A stretch of DNA of 17,721 nt. It comes from an uncultured Collinsella sp. (GTDB lineage Bacteria > Actinomycetota > Coriobacteriia > Coriobacteriales > Coriobacteriaceae). This document shows, piece by piece, positions 8,159 through 15,985 of this stretch (its first letter is position 1; each line of letters begins with the position of its first letter). The stretch is from the NCBI GenBank assembly GCA_900759045.1, contig CAAETU010000032.1, forward strand, positions 1 through 17,721, read 5' to 3'. The notes under the pieces were generated by a model. It made no database searches. It saw only the letters and a program-made list of their open reading frames with translations, and was not told the origin of the DNA. Position numbers and translations under genes: made by a program.

Positions 8159-8164
8159 TATAAT
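8159..8164 (+). promoter_or_regulatory. Candidate -10 box for the L,D-transpeptidase gene
   Basis: A consensus TATAAT lies 57 bases before the start codon at 8222. I find no convincing -35 box at normal spacing, so only the -10 is supported. Confidence 0.45.
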
Positions 8165-8221
8165 GCAAGCCCAGTTAAAACACGATGAGCCGCAAGGCGA
8201 AAATCGAAGGAAATATATACG

Positions 8222-9967
8222 ATGTCGCAAATCGACCGCAGTAACATGATTCCCGATCCGCAACAGCCCAGTAGGCATACGGGCGGCATCCAATCGCCGC
8301 GCCCCATCGCGCCGGCTCACAGCCAACAACACGGCCCGGCCAATGCCTCTCAGCGTCCGAATCAGCGTCAATACCAGCAGCATCAACAATATCAGCAGCG
8401 TCCCGCACATGGCGCCGCCCCCAAGCAGGGCCCTTCGCACGCTCGCACGACAAACAATCGCGGGCCCGCGGACAAGCGCACCAACAAAAGCAGCAAGTCG
8501 GGCGGAAAGACGGCCCTCTTTGTCGTCCTCGGCCTCGTCGCGATCGTCTACATCGTAGGCGTCGTGGCGTTCTCGCAGGTCGCTTACCCCAACACTACCA
8601 TCGCCGGCGTCGACATCTCGCTCTCTAACGCATCTTCGGCAGCCACCAAGGTCAACTCGGCATGGAAGCACTACAAGCTCACCGTTTCGGACGACAACTT
8701 TAGCTGGACCTACCAGCCCGAGTCCGACGAGCCCATCGTCGATGGCGAGGAAGCCGCCCACGAGATTATCAGCAAAAACGAGCCGCTGCTGTGGCCATCG
8801 CGCCTCATCGCGTCGCTCGGCGGCAAAACCGTTAGCGCCACCAAGAACAGCTCGGTCGACTTGGACCAGGACGTCGACCTGTCCATGCTCTCCGATGCCT
8901 TTGACCAAAAGCAGTTTGAGGAGGACCTGGGAAGCGCCATCGACGAGTTCAACGAGGGCCGTTCGGGCACCTTCGAGGCCGCCAGCTCCTATGACGAGAA
9001 GGCCGGCAAGTTTACCGTTGAGAAGGCCCGTTCCAACGAGAAGCTTAACCGCGAGCATGTCATCAAATATGCCGAGATCGAGCTCGCGTCGCTCGCCGAG
9101 AATGTCGATATCACCAAGATCGGCAACGACGCCTACGAACCGCTCAACGGCACCCTCACCAACGACCAGATTCAGGCTGCATGCGATGCCGCTAACAACT
9201 TCCTGGGCGTCAACGTAACCCTTAAGCTCAACGGCAATGATGCCGGCAAGGTGGACGGCAGCTCGGTGCTGCAGTGGATCAGCTTTGCCGATCCGGCCAA
9301 CCCCACGCTCGATACGTCGCAGATCAGCAGCTGGGCAGCAGACCTCGCCAACGGCTTTAACACTGTGGGCACCACCCGCTGGTGGACACGCGCCGACGGT
9401 AAGGAATGCGCTGTAGAGGGCGGCGACTTTGGCTGGTCCATCGACAGCGACACGCTCGCCAAGCAGGTAGAGGACGCTATCAATAACAAGCAGACCGGCG
9501 ATATCGAGATTTCGTACTCCAAGAAGGCCGACACGTTTACCGCCAAGGGCGAGCCCGATTGGAAGGCCTATATCGACGTCGACCTGTCCGAGCAGCACGC
9601 GCGCTACTACGACGAGAACGGCAATATCGTGTGGGAGGCCAACTTTATTTCCGGCAAACCGGGCAAAGACGCCACCCCCGAGGGCGTGTGGCAGATCAAC
9701 AGCAACGACGGCGCAAGCAAGCTCATCGGTGCCAAAGACCCCGCGACCGGAAAGCCCAAATACGAAAGCCCGGTCAGCTACTGGATGCCGTTCGAGGGCA
9801 ATATGGTCGGCTTCCACGACGCTACCTGGCAAAACGATTCGAGTTTTGATAGTGCCGAATCTTACAAATGGTGCGGAAGCCACGGCTGCATCAACCTGCG
9901 CCTGGCCGATGCCAAGGCGCTCCACGACTGCATCAGCGTCGGCCTGTGCGTGGTCGTGCACTCGTAG
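8222..9967 (+). CDS. Membrane-anchored L,D-transpeptidase (YkuD domain) with peptidoglycan-binding-type middle region
   Basis: Probably forms or remodels peptidoglycan cross-links outside the membrane. The 581-residue product starts with about 95 cytosolic residues rich in Gln, His, Pro and basic residues (low complexity), followed by one membrane segment (about 97-119, FVVLGLVAIVYIVGVVAF). With no cleavage motif it looks like a signal anchor. The middle region (about 125-440) begins NTTIAGVDISLSNASSA, as in the PG-binding-4/VanW-associated families, and appears to hold two such modules. The C-terminal YkuD domain (about 448-581) has the catalytic signature: His532 in GFHD, then SHGCINLR with His554, Cys556 and Arg560. 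GAAGGA provides a Shine-Dalgarno about ten bases upstream. Catalytic residues are intact. The domain type is firm; its exact cross-link specificity is not. Confidence 0.9.
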   Translation: MSQIDRSNMIPDPQQPSRHTGGIQSPRPIAPAHSQQHGPANASQRPNQRQYQQHQQYQQRPAHGAAPKQGPSHARTTNNRGPADKRTNKSSKSGGKTALFVVLGLVAIVYIVGVVAFSQVAYPNTTIAGVDISLSNASSAATKVNSAWKHYKLTVSDDNFSWTYQPESDEPIVDGEEAAHEIISKNEPLLWPSRLIASLGGKTVSATKNSSVDLDQDVDLSMLSDAFDQKQFEEDLGSAIDEFNEGRSGTFEAASSYDEKAGKFTVEKARSNEKLNREHVIKYAEIELASLAENVDITKIGNDAYEPLNGTLTNDQIQAACDAANNFLGVNVTLKLNGNDAGKVDGSSVLQWISFADPANPTLDTSQISSWAADLANGFNTVGTTRWWTRADGKECAVEGGDFGWSIDSDTLAKQVEDAINNKQTGDIEISYSKKADTFTAKGEPDWKAYIDVDLSEQHARYYDENGNIVWEANFISGKPGKDATPEGVWQINSNDGASKLIGAKDPATGKPKYESPVSYWMPFEGNMVGFHDATWQNDSSFDSAESYKWCGSHGCINLRLADAKALHDCISVGLCVVVHS

Positions 9968-10031
9968 GGAAACGCGCCTTCGCACAACGGGGGACTGACG
10001 CTCCAATCTAACAGTTCCGAAAGAATCCGCC

Positions 10032-10063
10032 ATATGCGCCCGCCTCTCGCGACGGGCGCATAT
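10032..10063. terminator. Terminator-like hairpin between the L,D-transpeptidase gene and the Mac-like operon
   Basis: A perfect 11-bp stem (ATATGCGCCCG 10032-10042 with 10053-10063) and 10-base loop lies 65 bases after the L,D-transpeptidase stop. It is followed by ACTTATCG rather than a T-run, so termination is likely weak or factor-assisted; it might instead regulate the operon that starts 34 bases later. Confidence 0.45.
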
Positions 10064-10096
10064 ACTTATCGAGTAACTTTCTATAAAGGAGACGCC

Positions 10097-11518
10097 ATGT
10101 CGAATGTCCCCACCATCACCCCGGGACCGAATGATACCGAGCGAGCGCCCGAGGGTGCCACCGAGACGCTTCCCCTCATAACAACCGTGCACGCCACGCA
10201 GCAAAACGGCAGCACAAGCGATACAACCGAGATTTCTGACGAAGAGGCCTACGCCAAGCTCAAGGCGAAGCGTGCCGAGCGTCGACGCAAAAAGCTCATC
10301 CGACGCGGCATTGCGGCCGGCGTCGTGGCCGCCATTGTGCTCATCGCCGTTGTCGTGACCTTGGTCATCAACGCACGGCCCGCAGGTACCGACGGGCCGG
10401 TGACCGACATGGTCACCGAGGGCACGTTTACGACCACCGTCGAGGCTAAAGGCCAGCTCAAGCCCATCTCAGCTTCGGTGGTCTCCCCTTCTGTCGACGG
10501 CACGGTGGCATCGATCAACGTGCAAGCCGGCCAGTCCGTCAACGAGGGCGACGTGCTCATGACCATTAAAAACGACGAGCTCGATCGCAACGTTGCGGAG
10601 GCACAGCGCGCGGTGGCAGCGGCACAGGAAGACCTCGCCAACGCACAGAAAGCGGCAGCCGCCGCCCAAGCCGCTCCGGCGACTGACGCAGAAGCGGCAG
10701 GCGCGAATGGCGCCAGCGGCGCCGCCGACACGAGTGCCGTCTCGAGCGCCCAACGCAACCTGGCCTCGGCCCAGGCGGCCCTGGACCAGGCCAACGCCAA
10801 AGCCGCCGAGCGCACCGTGACCGCGCCCAGCTCGGGCAGCATCGTCGAGCTCAACGCCAAGGTCGGCGCCACGGTGACGGGCGGCATGATTATGGGCGAA
10901 GGCGATACGAGCGGCGGTAAGCAGTGCATGCAGATCGCCGACCTCTCCAAGATGAAGGTCACCGTTCAGGTGGGTGAAAAGGATATCGCCAAGATCGCCG
11001 TGGGTCAGAGCGCCAACGTTACCTATCCTGCCTTTCCCGATATCGTGAGCCAGGGAACGGTCACGGCAATCGCTTCGGTGGCAAACTCCGACTCCACCTA
11101 CGGTGGTAGCGGCAGCGTGACCTTTAACGTCGACATTTTGATCGAAGCGCCCGACGCGCGCCTCAAGCCGGGCATGACCGCCGAGGTCTCGGTGGTGACC
11201 GAACAGCTCGACGATGTGGTGATGGTGCCGACCATGGCGCTCATGACCGAGGATGGCGAGCATTATTACGTCAACGTGGCAACCGACGGCGAAGGCAAAC
11301 AGACCCGACGCGTCAAGGTGACCGTCGTGACGCAAAACGATAACGACGCCGTGGTCGGAAAGACGCAGGTCAAGCGCGATGACCAGGGCAACGAAATCAA
11401 TGCGGACGTGCCGGTCACCAAACTGCGCGACGGCGACACCCTCATCGTGGACACCGGCGCAGGCATGACGGCCGACGGCGGCGACTCCGGCAGCATGTCT
11501 GCCGACGAGGGCATGTAA
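10097..11518 (+). CDS. MacA-like membrane-fusion/adaptor protein (HlyD/RND adaptor family)
   Basis: An adaptor that works with the ABC ATPase and permease encoded next to it, reaching from the membrane to the outside. The 473-residue product has a cytosolic Thr/charged N-terminus ending in a basic patch (59-70), one membrane segment (71-92, GIAAGVVAAIVLIAVVVTLV), a split lipoyl-like domain (PSVDGTVASINVQAGQSVNE at 131-150 and APSSGSIVELNAKVGATV at 243-260), and an Ala/Gln-rich coiled-coil hairpin between (about 160-236) interrupted by an Ala/Gly/Ser linker (193-215). A beta-barrel and membrane-proximal region follow. The open frame extends 21 codons upstream, but the ATG at 10097 has AAAGGAG at a five-base spacing, so I use that. 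Its stop overlaps the next start (TAATG), implying coupled translation. Substrate unknown. Confidence 0.88.
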   Translation: MSNVPTITPGPNDTERAPEGATETLPLITTVHATQQNGSTSDTTEISDEEAYAKLKAKRAERRRKKLIRRGIAAGVVAAIVLIAVVVTLVINARPAGTDGPVTDMVTEGTFTTTVEAKGQLKPISASVVSPSVDGTVASINVQAGQSVNEGDVLMTIKNDELDRNVAEAQRAVAAAQEDLANAQKAAAAAQAAPATDAEAAGANGASGAADTSAVSSAQRNLASAQAALDQANAKAAERTVTAPSSGSIVELNAKVGATVTGGMIMGEGDTSGGKQCMQIADLSKMKVTVQVGEKDIAKIAVGQSANVTYPAFPDIVSQGTVTAIASVANSDSTYGGSGSVTFNVDILIEAPDARLKPGMTAEVSVVTEQLDDVVMVPTMALMTEDGEHYYVNVATDGEGKQTRRVKVTVVTQNDNDAVVGKTQVKRDDQGNEINADVPVTKLRDGDTLIVDTGAGMTADGGDSGSMSADEGM

Positions 11519-12291
11519 TGCGTCCCGTCATCGACATCCGCAACGTGCATCGCATTTTTGAGAGCGAGGCCGGCTGCGCCCATATCCTGCACAACGTGAG
11601 CCTGGCAGTAAATCCCGGCGAGTTCGTGGCCATTACCGGCCCATCGGGCTCGGGCAAGTCAACGCTCATGAACATCCTGGGCTGCCTGGACAAGCCGACG
11701 GCAGGCGATTATTACCTGCAGGGCCTCAACGTGGCGGAGCTCGACGATGACGAGCTCACCGAAGTCCGCGCCCTGAGCATCGGCTTTGTCTTTCAGAGCT
11801 TTAACCTGCTGCCGCGCCTATCGGTCATCGAAAACGTCATGCTGCCGCTGTCGTACACCAACGTGCCGCGGGCTCAGCGTGAGATGCGCGCCGTCCATGC
11901 GCTGCAAGCCGTCACGCTGCCGGTCGACCACTGGGACCACCGCATCTCCGAGCTCTCGGGCGGACAGATGCAGAGGGTTGCCATCGCACGCGCCCTCGTC
12001 AACGACCCACCCATCATCCTGGCGGACGAGCCGACGGGAAACCTTGACTCCGCAACCGGAGCGCTCGTGATGGAGACCTTCCACAAACTCCAAGAACGCG
12101 GCAAGACCATCGTGCTCATCACGCATGATCCCGGTATCGCCGCCGAGGCCGACCGTGCCGTAACCATTCGCGATGGCCGGATCCACGACGGCGCGTACAC
12201 CGCGCACGCGCCGCAGACCCTGCGCGGCGCCATTGATAACCTGCCCATGATTTCCGCACACGCCAATCCGACGAAAGGAGTGAAGGCATGA
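11518..12291 (+). CDS. ABC transporter ATPase, MacB/LolD family
   Basis: The energy-supplying subunit of the exporter encoded by this three-gene operon. The 257-residue product has Walker A GPSGSGKST (41-49), Q-loop Gln93 in FVFQSFNLLP, signature LSGGQ (146-150), Walker B IILADEP (166-172, catalytic Glu171), D-loop NLDS (175-178) and H-loop His203 in LITHDP. These give the best match to the MacB/LolD/FtsE-type branch, here as a separate polypeptide rather than fused to the permease as in E. coli MacB. The start codon overlaps the upstream stop by one base (TAATG) and its own stop overlaps the next start by four (ATGA), so all three genes should be made in fixed proportion. All ATPase residues are intact. 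Confidence 0.94.
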   Translation: MRPVIDIRNVHRIFESEAGCAHILHNVSLAVNPGEFVAITGPSGSGKSTLMNILGCLDKPTAGDYYLQGLNVAELDDDELTEVRALSIGFVFQSFNLLPRLSVIENVMLPLSYTNVPRAQREMRAVHALQAVTLPVDHWDHRISELSGGQMQRVAIARALVNDPPIILADEPTGNLDSATGALVMETFHKLQERGKTIVLITHDPGIAAEADRAVTIRDGRIHDGAYTAHAPQTLRGAIDNLPMISAHANPTKGVKA

Positions 12292-13502
12292 GCACGCGCG
12301 ACCTTATCCAAGAAGCCCTTCACTCCCTCGAGGCCAACAAGGGACGCAGCCTACTCACCATCTTGGGCATCGTCATTGGCATTGCCTCCGTCATTGCCAT
12401 GACCTCGCTTATCGGCGGTATTCAAAACAGCCTGGTCAACAGCCTGGGCCTCAACGCCGCGCGTATTGTGCAGATTTATTCGTCGCAAGAGCTCACCGAG
12501 TCGGACGTTGAGAAGCTTCGCAAAATGGTGCCGCAGATCGAGCAGATCGGCATCGTGGACAGCGCCTATACCGAGTACAAGGCCGGTGACAAAAGCTATA
12601 CCGTCATGGCGCAGGGCGTCGATAGCGACATGCTCGACGCGGTGGGCGCCAGCAAGCTCGTCGCGGGGCGCACTTACACCCAGGCCGAGTCCCAATCTGG
12701 CGCACGCGTGGCGCTCATTAGCCGTGGCGGCGCCGATCAGCTGTACGGCAACGAGCAGGACGCGGTGGCCAAGACCATTAAGGTCTCCAACGGCGAGGTG
12801 CAGATTGTCGGCGTTATCGACGGCGGCAGCGACTCCATGGGCTCGCTCACGCTATACATGCCGCGCGAGACCATCTCGGGCCTCTTTGGAGACGAGAACC
12901 CCTCTTTTCCCAGCGTAACGGCACTTGCCACCGAGGGCACCGACGTGGATGAGCTGTGCAAGACGATTGAATCCAAGGTGCGCAACATGAAGGGCATCGC
13001 GGAGGATGATGAGTACGACAGCGTATCGGCGACCTCAATGAAAAGCGCCATCGACGCCCTCAATTCCTTTATGGGCGCGTTCTCACTCATCATGGGCGCC
13101 GTTGCCAGCATTTCGCTGCTCGTGGGCGGTATCGGCATCATGAACATGATGCTCACCAATGTGACCGAGCGTATCCGCGAAATCGGTATTCGTCGAGCCT
13201 TGGGTGCCAGCCGTCGCGATATCACCGCGCAGTTCTTGGCCGAGTCCTCGGCGCTGTGCGTCACCGGTGGCCTGCTGGGTGTCCTGATTGGCTATCTGCT
13301 TGCCTGGGGTCTAGCGATGTTCGCCGCGGGCTCTGGCGTGCTTGGTGAGCTCGGTGCCAGCGGTACCATTACGCCGAGTTTTTCGATTGCCACGGTGCTG
13401 CTGGCCTTTGCGGTCTCCGTCGGCATCGGCGTCATCTTTGGCTTCTACCCCGCCCGCCGGGCAGCAAAACTCGACCCCGTGGAGTGTCTGCGCTACCAGT
13501 AA
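12288..13502 (+). CDS. MacB-type ABC transporter permease (FtsX-like)
   Basis: The membrane subunit of the exporter; MacB-type permeases work by mechanotransmission and do not form a classical channel. The 404-residue product shows the expected four membrane segments: TM1 about 19-44 (GRSLLTILGIVIGIASV), a large extracytoplasmic domain about 45-260, then TM2 about 262-286, TM3 about 321-347 and TM4 about 365-387, ending in the family-typical PARRAAKLDPVECLRYQ. The cytosolic ERIREIGIRRALGASRRDI (294-312) between TM2 and TM3 is the FtsX hallmark that contacts the ATPase. The start overlaps the ATPase stop (ATGA) and AAAGGAG lies upstream. No TolC-like outer-membrane partner is encoded nearby, consistent with a single-membrane cell. 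Substrate (peptide, lipid or antibiotic) unknown. Confidence 0.92.
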   Translation: MSTRDLIQEALHSLEANKGRSLLTILGIVIGIASVIAMTSLIGGIQNSLVNSLGLNAARIVQIYSSQELTESDVEKLRKMVPQIEQIGIVDSAYTEYKAGDKSYTVMAQGVDSDMLDAVGASKLVAGRTYTQAESQSGARVALISRGGADQLYGNEQDAVAKTIKVSNGEVQIVGVIDGGSDSMGSLTLYMPRETISGLFGDENPSFPSVTALATEGTDVDELCKTIESKVRNMKGIAEDDEYDSVSATSMKSAIDALNSFMGAFSLIMGAVASISLLVGGIGIMNMMLTNVTERIREIGIRRALGASRRDITAQFLAESSALCVTGGLLGVLIGYLLAWGLAMFAAGSGVLGELGASGTITPSFSIATVLLAFAVSVGIGVIFGFYPARRAAKLDPVECLRYQ

Positions 13503-13515
13503 GCCAACACAAGAT

Positions 13516-13586
13516 AAGTTGCGGTGAAATAGAGACTGTTTATGCTGCTAAAAGGCCATATCTGACCCTATTTCACCGCAACTTAG
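13516..13586. repeat. Palindromic repeat, copy 1 (18-bp arms)
   Basis: Perfect inverted arms TAAGTTGCGGTGAAATAG (13516-13533) and its complement (13569-13586) surround a 35-base loop. The 16-base core AGTTGCGGTGAAATAG recurs in the copy at 15236-15302. The loops of the two copies differ. It lies 13 bases after the MacB-type permease stop and might also end that operon's transcript, although it has no T-run. Confidence 0.85.
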
Positions 13587-13629
13587 ATAGCGTCAGGTAT
13601 AACGCTTCACCCCAAATCAAATTGATTCG

Positions 13630-13659
13630 TTGAATAGACATATTGCAAATCTTTATACT
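13630..13659 (+). promoter_or_regulatory. Candidate promoter of the radical SAM gene
   Basis: TTGAAT (13630-13635) and TATACT (13654-13659) at 18-base spacing, in an AT-rich stretch, 58 bases before the start codon. It lies just outside the copy-1 palindrome. Confidence 0.5.
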
Positions 13660-13717
13660 TCGTTTAATCCACAAGTGGGTATTATCACACACAAAGCACA
13701 CGTGAAAGGATATACCC

Positions 13718-15151
13718 ATGTCGCTTACACAGTCAGCAGAGCGTGCAGCGCTCAACAAGCTCATCGATTATCTCGACGACAACCCTCAAGAAAACATCGA
13801 CAAAATCATGGACCTCGTGAACAAACTGGTCCCCAATCGCGTATTTCCCGTACAGCGCGAGGCGTTTACCAACGTCATCAAGAGTCGCGGCAATTGGTAT
13901 GACCTGATCATGCGCATCTTCGACCTCAATCCCAAAATGCGCACCAAGTTGCTCAAGGCGCTTATAATCGACGGCAACCTGCTGGCTTGGCCCCAACAGG
14001 AAAAGAACCGCGAGAAATACCAGTGCAATATTCCGTGGGCCATCCTGCTCGACCCCACAAGTGCCTGCAATCTGCATTGCACGGGCTGCTGGGCCGCCGA
14101 GTATGGCTATAAGCAGAATCTGTCCTTCGATGACATCGACTCTATCGTCACGCAGGGCAAAGAGCTCGGCACGCACATCTACATCTATACCGGCGGCGAG
14201 CCGCTCGTCCGCAAGCACGACCTGATCAGAATTTGCGAAAAACATCAGGACTGCGTGTTTCTCTGCTTCACCAATTCCACGCTCATCGACGAGGCGTTCT
14301 GTGACGACATGATCCGCGTTGCAAACTTTGTCCCTGCCATCAGCGCCGAGGGCAACGAGCACACCACCAACGCCCGCCGTGGCGAGGGTACGTACGAAAA
14401 AATCGAACACGCCATGAAACTTTTGCGTGAGCGAAAACTGCCGTTTGGAATCTCGACGTGCTGGACCAGCGCCAACGCCGATACCGTCGCCACCGAGGAA
14501 AACATGGACTGGATGATTCGCGAGGGCGCGCTCTTCTGCTGGTATTTCTACTTTATGCCTGTCGGCCGCAATGCCACCAACGAGCTTATGCCCACGCCTG
14601 AGCAGCGCGAACACATGTATCATTTTGTTCGCGAGATGCGAGAGAAAAAGCCTCTCTTTACCCTCGATTTCCAAAATGACGGTGAGTTCGTGGGCGGCTG
14701 TATCGCCGGCGGGCGACGCTACCTACATATCAACGCGGCGGGAGAAGTGGAGCCGTGCGTTTTCATTCACTACTCCAATGCCAATATCCACGACGTAAGC
14801 CTGCTTGACGCACTTCGCTCTCCCCTCTTTATGAAGTATTACGAAGGCCAGCCTTTTAACGACAACTACCTCAAGCCTTGCCCCATGCTCGAGAACCCCG
14901 ATGTGCTGCCCAAAATGGTCGCAGAGGCAGGCGCCATGAGCACCGACTTGGTAGAGAAGGAGTCTCCCGAACAACTGCGCGAGAAGACCCGTGCCACCGC
15001 CAAAGCTTGGTCATCCGTGGCAGAGCGCATTTGGAACGACCCCAAAGATCCGCTCTACACCAAGCGCCATGACGATATGACACAGGGCATGGCCGATAGC
15101 GATATGCACAAGTTTGAAAAGCAGGGCCGCAAGCTTAAATCAAACTGCTAG
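13718..15151 (+). CDS. Radical SAM protein with SPASM/Twitch-like C-terminal cysteines, function unknown
   Basis: A radical SAM enzyme: it should bind a [4Fe-4S] cluster and cleave S-adenosylmethionine to start radical chemistry. In the 477-residue product the cluster motif is CNLHCTGC (Cys117, Cys121, Cys124), with the SAM-binding GGEP at 159-162 and SAEG at 209-212. C-terminal Cys328, Gly342 and Cys347 fit the SPASM/Twitch spacing C-x13-G-x4-C, and Cys388 could be a further auxiliary-cluster ligand; the full seven-cysteine SPASM set is absent. Residues 1-105 form a helical N-terminal region I do not recognise, and about 85 charged residues follow the last conserved Cys. The ATG has AAAGGA seven bases upstream. 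No small precursor-peptide gene is adjacent, so a peptide-modifying role is not supported. It is a single-gene unit bracketed by two palindromic repeats. The family is firm; the substrate is unknown. Confidence 0.9.
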   Translation: MSLTQSAERAALNKLIDYLDDNPQENIDKIMDLVNKLVPNRVFPVQREAFTNVIKSRGNWYDLIMRIFDLNPKMRTKLLKALIIDGNLLAWPQQEKNREKYQCNIPWAILLDPTSACNLHCTGCWAAEYGYKQNLSFDDIDSIVTQGKELGTHIYIYTGGEPLVRKHDLIRICEKHQDCVFLCFTNSTLIDEAFCDDMIRVANFVPAISAEGNEHTTNARRGEGTYEKIEHAMKLLRERKLPFGISTCWTSANADTVATEENMDWMIREGALFCWYFYFMPVGRNATNELMPTPEQREHMYHFVREMREKKPLFTLDFQNDGEFVGGCIAGGRRYLHINAAGEVEPCVFIHYSNANIHDVSLLDALRSPLFMKYYEGQPFNDNYLKPCPMLENPDVLPKMVAEAGAMSTDLVEKESPEQLREKTRATAKAWSSVAERIWNDPKDPLYTKRHDDMTQGMADSDMHKFEKQGRKLKSNC

Positions 15152-15177
15152 TACCCCATCATCGATAGAATACAAAC

Positions 15178-15213
15178 GCGCGGGCGCCTCAAGGCATTTT
15201 GGGGCGCCCGCGC
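15178..15213 (+). terminator. Terminator-like GC hairpin after the radical SAM gene
   Basis: A perfect 11-bp stem (GCGCGGGCGCC 15178-15188 with 15203-15213) and 14-base loop starts 27 bases after the stop codon. Downstream is CATATATGACATATAT, without a T-run, so it is a strong hairpin but not a textbook terminator. Confidence 0.5.
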
Positions 15214-15235
15214 CATATATGACATATATCCCCTA

Positions 15236-15302
15236 AGTTGCGGTGAAATAGTGTCTGATTATGCCTTCTACCAGCAAAAACAGACACTATTTCACCGCAA
15301 CT
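15236..15302. repeat. Palindromic repeat, copy 2 (22-bp arms)
   Basis: Perfect 22-bp arms (15236-15257 and 15281-15302) around a 23-base loop. The outer 16 bases, AGTTGCGGTGAAATAG, match copy 1; the inner TGTCTG/CAGACA extends this copy. It lies between the convergent radical SAM and tetR genes. Loops and inner arms differ between copies, so these are members of a dispersed family, not a recent local duplication. Confidence 0.87.
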
Positions 15303-15322
15303 CATTAAGGAGCTGATGGAAG

Positions 15323-15358
15323 CAGTTGCCAACAGAAGGTCAGTTGCCACCAGAAGGT
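15323..15358. repeat. Tandem duplication of an 18-base unit next to the tetR stop
   Basis: CAGTTGCCAACAGAAGGT (15323-15340) is followed directly by CAGTTGCCACCAGAAGGT (15341-15358), differing at one base. The second unit abuts the tetR stop codon (15359-15361). No function is evident. Confidence 0.8.
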
Positions 15359-15970
15359 CTATTCCAAGCGAGACTCCAGGCTCGACAGGCCATTAAGAGT
15401 CAAGTCGTTGGCGACCGCCGAGACGCGCTCGATGGGAACCGAGCCGTCGGACAAAGCCCACGCGCGATAGATGCCGATAATACCAGACAGCAAAAACGCC
15501 AGGTAGTAATCGAACATCTCGTCCTTTAGGCCCTCGGGCAGCAGATTGCGCTCGGCAATCTCGTGCTCGAGCGGCACGCGCAAACGCGTCATAAAATCGT
15601 CGAGCGGGATGTTTTCAATCAACTGGCGATTGAGCACGAGGTTATTGCAAAGTGCCTCGTTGATGGTCTTAAAAAACGTTGCCGCCGCTCCGAGGGCACG
15701 CTCGTTCGTGTCGCCGTCCATGGAAGCAAGCGTTTTCTCGACCGAGTCGGCAATCATCTCCACCACATCAACGGCGATCGCATCGAGCAGGCCGTCAACC
15801 GTACCGAAGTGTACGTAAAAGGTCTTGCGGTCGACATTTGCCTCACGCGCGATAGCACTCACCGTAATGTCGGCAAGCGGCTTATCCATCAAAAGGCGCT
15901 CAAATGCAGAAAGGATGGCATTGCGGCTGCGAACGATGCGGCGGTCGAGGCGCGGTTTGTTGGTGGCCAT
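15359..15970 (-). CDS. TetR-family transcriptional regulator
   Basis: A one-component DNA-binding regulator, normally a repressor released by a small ligand. The 203-residue product has the N-terminal TetR helix-turn-helix at about 35-55 (ITVSAIAREANVDRKTFYVHF), preceded by a basic arm (RLDRRIVRSR) and followed by a helical ligand-binding domain. The C-terminal end (about 160-200, LSGIIGIYRAWALSDGSVPI) resembles the TetR_C_8/DhaS-like group. The open frame allows a start nine codons upstream at 15997, but only the ATG at 15970 has a Shine-Dalgarno (AAGGGA, eight bases). It lies 118 bases downstream of the flippase-like gene on the same strand and converges on the radical SAM gene. Two palindromes just before its start suggest autoregulation. 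Targets and ligand are unknown. Confidence 0.92.
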   Translation of the reverse strand: MATNKPRLDRRIVRSRNAILSAFERLLMDKPLADITVSAIAREANVDRKTFYVHFGTVDGLLDAIAVDVVEMIADSVEKTLASMDGDTNERALGAAATFFKTINEALCNNLVLNRQLIENIPLDDFMTRLRVPLEHEIAERNLLPEGLKDEMFDYYLAFLLSGIIGIYRAWALSDGSVPIERVSAVANDLTLNGLSSLESRLE

Positions 15971-15985
15971 GGTTGTATCCCTTCG

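Noticed and set aside
7481..10204. A 907-codon open frame on the minus strand across sdaA and the L,D-transpeptidase gene
   Set aside because: It is antisense to two well-supported genes with intact family motifs, crosses their intergenic promoter region, and its translation has no recognisable domain. It is a by-product of GC-rich codon use.
4684..15302. Inverted repeats considered as CRISPR repeats
   Set aside because: The copies are few, far apart and palindromic, with no regular spacer array and no cas genes.
13718..15302. Radical SAM gene as part of a ribosomally made, modified peptide cluster
   Set aside because: I found no small precursor gene, peptidase or recognition-element gene beside it, and the full SPASM cysteine set is missing.
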